Source: a bacterium (lineage in GTDB: Bacteria; Armatimonadota; Chthonomonadetes; Chthonomonadales; Chthonomonadaceae). Taken from it: a DNA stretch of 8,700 nucleotides. A model generated the notes under the pieces. The model did not search any database. It saw nothing but the letters and a program-made list of their open reading frames with translations, and was not told the origin of the DNA. Shown in pieces: positions 6,109 through 8,700 of this stretch (positions within the stretch are counted from its first letter, which is position 1; the number at the start of each line of letters is the position of its first letter). The position numbers and the translations under genes are program-made. The DNA lies in assembly GCA_021805405.1 (NCBI GenBank), contig JAJZFK010000331.1, positions 1 through 8,700 on the forward strand, in the 5' to 3' direction.

Positions 6109-7140
6109 GTGACCGAATCGCGCACAACAACTCTGAAGGACGTAGCCGCTCGAGCTGGAGTCAGCATTATGACAGTTTCGGCTGTGGTAAACGGTAAAGC
6201 TGCCGAATCTAGAATATCTGAGCCTACCCGTCGGCGTGTCGAAGAAGTTGCGCGAATGATGAATTACCGGCCAAACGCGCTTGCAAGATCCCTGCGAACG
6301 CGACGCAGCAACGTAATTGGCTTCTACAGCAGTTACCCGTATATGAGCGTTGAGCAGCCATTTATGCGACACGTGTTTGGTGGTTTAATGGGAGGCTGCA
6401 ATGCAATAGAGCGCGAGCTGCTTATTTTTCAGCAGCGAAGCGATCAACATTCTGAGCCGCTCTATGGCCGCATGCTAGATAGACGCGTTGACGGTATCAT
6501 CGTTTTAGCGGGACAACGCGATCCGGTTGCTGATCTGTTGCGGCAGCGAGACCTTCCAGTCGTATCAATTGAGTCTGTGTTAGAGCCGCTGCCATCGGTT
6601 ACGGTAGATGACGAAGACGGCATGGTGCAACTCACCAGGTACCTCTTTAACCGTGGCCATCAACATATCGCGTATTTCTCACCGTCGCACCAGGTGTCGT
6701 CCAATGTACGCCGTGCACGAGGAATTCAATCCACGGTTTCAGAGTTAAACATGACACTCGAGACTGTGCAGGAGCCTGAACTATTTTCAGCGTGGGCGAT
6801 GGGTCACTGGCAGCGAGCACTGGAAGATTGGGCGGATGACTGGCGCAACCGCCAGCCCGGCTCTCGACCCACTGCGGTAATCTGCTGGTGTGATGATCGT
6901 GCAGCCCACCTTGTTGATGTTTGCAGGAACAGAGGAATAGATGTGCCGAGTGACCTGGCAATTGCGGGCTTTGACGGTTTTGCGCCGTTAGGTAACCAGT
7001 TGCCGATGACAGCGGTGCGTGCGCCCTGGAGGCAGGTTGCTGAAACAGCCGTTACGCTAGTTGAAGCCCTTTGCAACGGCGAGTCTGTTCCGTCAGAAAC
7101 GCGACTGCCAGTCGAACTGGTGGTTGGGTTCTCAGCCTGA
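6109..7140 (+). CDS. LacI/GalR-family transcriptional regulator
   Basis: 343 residues with GTG start, the normal length for the family. N-terminal helix-turn-helix: TLKDVAARAGVSIMTVSAVV (8-27), NGK, then the hinge helix YRPNALARSLRTRR (53-66) that inserts in the minor groove of the operator. The rest is a periplasmic-binding-protein-like effector domain: NVIGFYSSYPY (68-78), RRVDGIIVLAG (125-135), VTVDDEDGMVQLTRYLFNRG (164-183), SDLAIAGFDGF (281-291), PMTAVRAPWRQVAETAVTLV (299-318) and the closing PVELVVGF. Such regulators bind DNA as dimers and usually respond to a sugar or sugar phosphate; the ligand here is unknown. It is divergent from the secreted-protein unit and 86 bases ahead of the pilin-like gene, so either or both are plausible targets. 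The recognition-helix residues SIMTVSAVV differ from the common SxATVSRVL, so the operator may be unusual. Confidence 0.93.
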   Translation: MTESRTTTLKDVAARAGVSIMTVSAVVNGKAAESRISEPTRRRVEEVARMMNYRPNALARSLRTRRSNVIGFYSSYPYMSVEQPFMRHVFGGLMGGCNAIERELLIFQQRSDQHSEPLYGRMLDRRVDGIIVLAGQRDPVADLLRQRDLPVVSIESVLEPLPSVTVDDEDGMVQLTRYLFNRGHQHIAYFSPSHQVSSNVRRARGIQSTVSELNMTLETVQEPELFSAWAMGHWQRALEDWADDWRNRQPGSRPTAVICWCDDRAAHLVDVCRNRGIDVPSDLAIAGFDGFAPLGNQLPMTAVRAPWRQVAETAVTLVEALCNGESVPSETRLPVELVVGFSA

Positions 7141-7226
7141 GAGACAATTCAGGCATTAATCCAAGCAGGCGAGTCGTTCGCCATTTAATACAAATAAGGG
7201 CCTATGCGGCCCTGGAGGAAATTGCC
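7141..7226 (+). promoter_or_regulatory. Spacer with two small hairpins and the ribosome site of the pilin-like gene
   Basis: GGCGA/TCGCC pair around a 5-base loop (7168-7182). AGGGCC/GGCCCT pair around TATGC (7197-7213). The second hairpin abuts the strong ribosome site GGAGGAA (7214-7220), which lies 6 bases before ATG 7227 and fixes that start. The hairpin could shield the 5' end of the message or tune initiation. No T-run follows the first hairpin, so it is not a convincing terminator, and the regulator and pilin-like gene may share a transcript. Confidence 0.45.
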
Positions 7227-8039
7227 ATGAGAAGCCGTGGCGCTTTCACGTTAATCGAACTGCTAGTTGTCATCGCAATTATTGCTATACTTGCTGCCAT
7301 TCTGTTCCCTGTATTCGCACAAGCGAGAGAAAAAGCTCGTGCCATCACCTGTGTCTCAAACGAGAAGCAGATTGGTCTTGGCATCATGATGTATGTGCAG
7401 GACTATGACGAGCACTTCCCACAATCACAGTATGGTGGTGGTTCTTCCAACATCATGCAGATGGTTTGGCCGGCACTTATTTACCCTTACATCAAGAGCG
7501 GTGTTCACTACAGTAACGGGCAATCCTGGGGACAGTCGGGAATATGGACGTGCCCAGACAATATAGACCAGACACAGAGTATGGGATATGGCGTGCACCA
7601 CGACCTTTTCACCGACGACTATAACGGTGGAACCAGCCCCACGTATTCCGATGCCGTTCTGGATGCTCCTGCAGACAAGATTATTGTCGCCGAGAAGGGG
7701 CGCAACGGGGCAACATGGGGATACCCCTACTTTGAAGCATGGGAATGGGCTTGGACAACAGGTACAGGTAACCAGGGGCAGCACGATAACAGCAACCTGT
7801 CAAATTACCTCCCCGCAAAGGGACAGTATCATGATTGCGACTATAGTGGCAATAATAATGCGTCTTGGGATGGGTGCAATATGATGCCGCGCTACAGGCA
7901 CAGCGGAATGACAAACGTTGTGTTTGGCGACGGTCATGTAAAAGCAATGCCGCTCTTTGGAATTAAGTGGTACCAGAACGTCTACATTAACGTTGGGCAG
8001 GCCGCTACATGGACTGGCCAAGGTTGGTATCCATACTAA
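7227..8039 (+). CDS. DUF1559 protein with prepilin-type N-terminus and H-X9-DG domain
   Basis: 270 residues. The N-terminus is a type III (pilin-like) signal: a short basic MRSRGA, then FTLIELLVVIAIIAILAAIL (7-26), a hydrophobic helix with the conserved Glu at +5 if cleavage is after Ala6. FPVFAQAREKAR (28-39) follows, typical of Armatimonadota. The C-terminal part carries the H-X9-DG box: His225, then nine residues, then Asp235-Gly236 (RHSG...GDGHVKAM). The middle is rich in Trp, Tyr, Asn and Gly (GYPYFEAWEWAW, 165-176). These proteins are thought to be exported by type II secretion/type IV pilus-like machinery and exposed at the surface, with no settled function. ATG 7227 is chosen by the ribosome site and the pilin signature; an extended in-frame start at 7071 would lie inside the regulator gene. 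Located between a LacI regulator and a lipoprotein, a frequent arrangement in this phylum. Confidence 0.92.
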   Translation: MRSRGAFTLIELLVVIAIIAILAAILFPVFAQAREKARAITCVSNEKQIGLGIMMYVQDYDEHFPQSQYGGGSSNIMQMVWPALIYPYIKSGVHYSNGQSWGQSGIWTCPDNIDQTQSMGYGVHHDLFTDDYNGGTSPTYSDAVLDAPADKIIVAEKGRNGATWGYPYFEAWEWAWTTGTGNQGQHDNSNLSNYLPAKGQYHDCDYSGNNNASWDGCNMMPRYRHSGMTNVVFGDGHVKAMPLFGIKWYQNVYINVGQAATWTGQGWYPY

Positions 8040-8052
8040 ACGCCGGGTTTTA

Positions 8053-8097
8053 CAAGATGAGTGGACCGGCGAGTGTTGCGTCGGGCCACTCATCTTG
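8053..8097 (+). repeat. Strong intercistronic hairpin after the pilin-like gene
   Basis: CAAGATGAGTGG (8053-8064) pairs perfectly with CCACTCATCTTG (8086-8097). After one A/G mismatch, six further pairs (8066-8071 with 8079-8084, one G-U) extend the stem. It starts 13 bases past the stop at 8039 and ends just before the ribosome site of the lipoprotein gene. No T-run follows, so an RNA-stability or partial-termination element is more likely than a standard terminator. Confidence 0.6.
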
Positions 8098-8114
8098 GCT
8101 TGAAGAGGATAATG

Positions 8115-8369
8115 ATGATCTCCAGAAGATTAACGGGTTTTACCGTTGTAACCTGTGTACTGGGTATGTCCATACTTGCGGGCTGCAGTCATTCGTCGAA
8201 CGTTACGCAAGCTAGCCAGACTCAGCAAGCAAAGGAACAGGCTTCTTCATACCAGAACAATCCTAATATGCCGCCGCAGGCGCGAGCCGCAGCTATGGGG
8301 ATGATGAATGGCGAGAACCAGATGGCAGGTGTACGAGCAAAGGATCGGTCGCCAGCGCCGAAGAAATAA
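8115..8369 (+). CDS. Small lipoprotein, unknown function
   Basis: 84 residues from ATG 8115. A short basic N-terminus (MISRRL) and a hydrophobic stretch (FTVVTCVLGMSI) end in the lipobox LAGC, with Cys24 as the lipidated residue after signal peptidase II. The mature part is about 61 residues, polar and probably disordered: Gln/Ser-rich (SQTQQAKEQ), then NNPNMPPQARAAAMGMMNGE, and a basic Lys-rich end (PAPKK). No catalytic motif is seen. Start: AGAGGA (8104-8109) is 5 bases before ATG 8115; ATG 8112 is adjacent and possible. Ser follows the lipid-bearing Cys, so there is no Asp+2 retention signal by the E. coli rule, which may not hold in this phylum. It is co-directional with the pilin-like gene, and the shared terminator downstream suggests one transcript. 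Confidence 0.8.
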   Translation: MISRRLTGFTVVTCVLGMSILAGCSHSSNVTQASQTQQAKEQASSYQNNPNMPPQARAAAMGMMNGENQMAGVRAKDRSPAPKK

Positions 8370-8396
8370 GCCGCCGGGCGCTCCTACATGATCATT

Positions 8397-8439
8397 AACC
8401 ACTGCAGGACGATTGAGAGTCCTGCAGTGGTTTTTATTT
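8397..8439 (+). terminator. Rho-independent terminator of the LacI/pilin-like/lipoprotein unit
   Basis: A perfect 14-bp stem (AACCACTGCAGGAC, 8397-8410, with GTCCTGCAGTGGTT, 8419-8432) and an 8-base loop, followed by a T-rich tail TTTTTATTTG (8431-8440). It lies 27 bases after the lipoprotein stop. Confidence 0.93.
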
Positions 8440-8700
8440 GTGTTTGGCGAATAGAAGCCTATTACGACGAGCCATTAGTGATACCTCTAAATTTGGCAGA
8501 CATCCTGCCAGGTAACCGGAAGCGGTCTTCTTCAGTATCCGGGTTGCGCGTTATGGTTAGATAAGCTAGTAATGGATCGATTGTGTTAGCGTTACATTTA
8601 CCGTTAACAGCTGAGCATGCATCGCCCGCAAAACAAGGGAAAGAGAGGGCCTTTCACATAAACCGTAAAGGGAAAGCGATAGGGCTTGCACATTACAGTT
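8440..8700. other. Right end, no supported gene; one startless open frame on the minus strand
   Basis: On the minus strand, codons 8653-8465 are open for 63 residues and end at TAA 8462-8464, directly followed by TAG. The translation includes DPLLAYLTITRNPDTEED and FRLPGRMSAKFRG, which looks somewhat protein-like. An in-frame TGA (8656-8654) precedes it and there is no usable start codon, so it could be the remnant of a broken gene or chance. On the plus strand a frame is open from about 8566 to the window edge, without a ribosome site. No promoter or repeat stands out. Confidence 0.3.

Noticed and set aside
7071..7226. N-terminal extension of the pilin-like gene into the regulator gene
   Set aside because: The extra 52 residues overlap the regulator in another frame and would precede the pilin-type signal, which must be near the N-terminus; a strong ribosome site sits before ATG 7227.
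8061..8111. Longer start for the lipoprotein at ATG 8061
   Set aside because: The extra residues fall inside the strong hairpin, have no ribosome site, and would push the lipobox too far from the N-terminus.
1..8700. CRISPR array, insertion sequence, tRNA or rRNA gene
   Set aside because: I saw no regularly spaced direct repeats of suitable length, no transposase motifs with terminal repeats, and no cloverleaf or rRNA-like sequence.

Overview
The window looks like chromosomal DNA of a member of the Armatimonadota (confidence moderate). The main reason is the gene at 7227-8039. It encodes a type IV-pilin-like DUF1559 protein whose N-terminal helix runs into the motif FPVFAQAREKAR, followed by an H-X9-DG box. 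That combination, placed just downstream of a LacI-type regulator and near large secreted carbohydrate-related proteins, is typical of that phylum. Base composition is moderate in the genes, with one clearly AT-rich control region in the middle.

Left block (1-1354, + strand). This is the 3' end of an ornithine cyclodeaminase-like gene (TIGR00300 / LOR-SDH family), overlapping by ATGA with a complete arginine dihydrolase gene (ArgZ/AgrE N-domain type). Together they predict arginine -> ornithine + CO2 + 2 NH3, then ornithine -> proline + NH3. Cyanobacteria carry these two activities in one fused protein in the order dihydrolase-cyclodeaminase. Here they are separate genes in the opposite order. 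A perfect 14-bp hairpin (1319-1354) lies between this operon and the convergent block that follows.

Middle block (1396-5703, - strand). A 1239-residue secreted multidomain protein is encoded first: signal peptide, DOMON/CBM9-like module, GH99/DUF5010-like barrel, three NBR1-type Ig-like modules and a C-terminal beta-rich domain. 45 bp downstream comes a 180-residue secreted protein with beta-barrel character. They probably form one transcript for recognising or handling polysaccharide at the cell surface. The barrel lacks the acidic residues expected in its WNE-type motif, so it may be a binding protein rather than a hydrolase.

Control region (5704-6108). This long AT-rich intergenic region separates the two divergent units. 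It holds a near-consensus sigma70-type promoter for the LacI gene (TTGACA-N17-TACAAT), a perfect 17-bp palindrome, a cluster of ATTTGTA elements in alternating orientation, and a 10-bp palindrome in the leader of the regulator gene. These are good operator candidates for the regulator or a partner.

Right block (6109-8439, + strand). A LacI-family regulator (GTG start), the DUF1559 pilin-like protein and a small lipoprotein end at a strong rho-independent terminator (8397-8439). The layout suggests that the regulator senses a sugar and controls the divergent secreted pair and/or its downstream surface proteins; this is inference. The last 260 bases hold no gene I can support.
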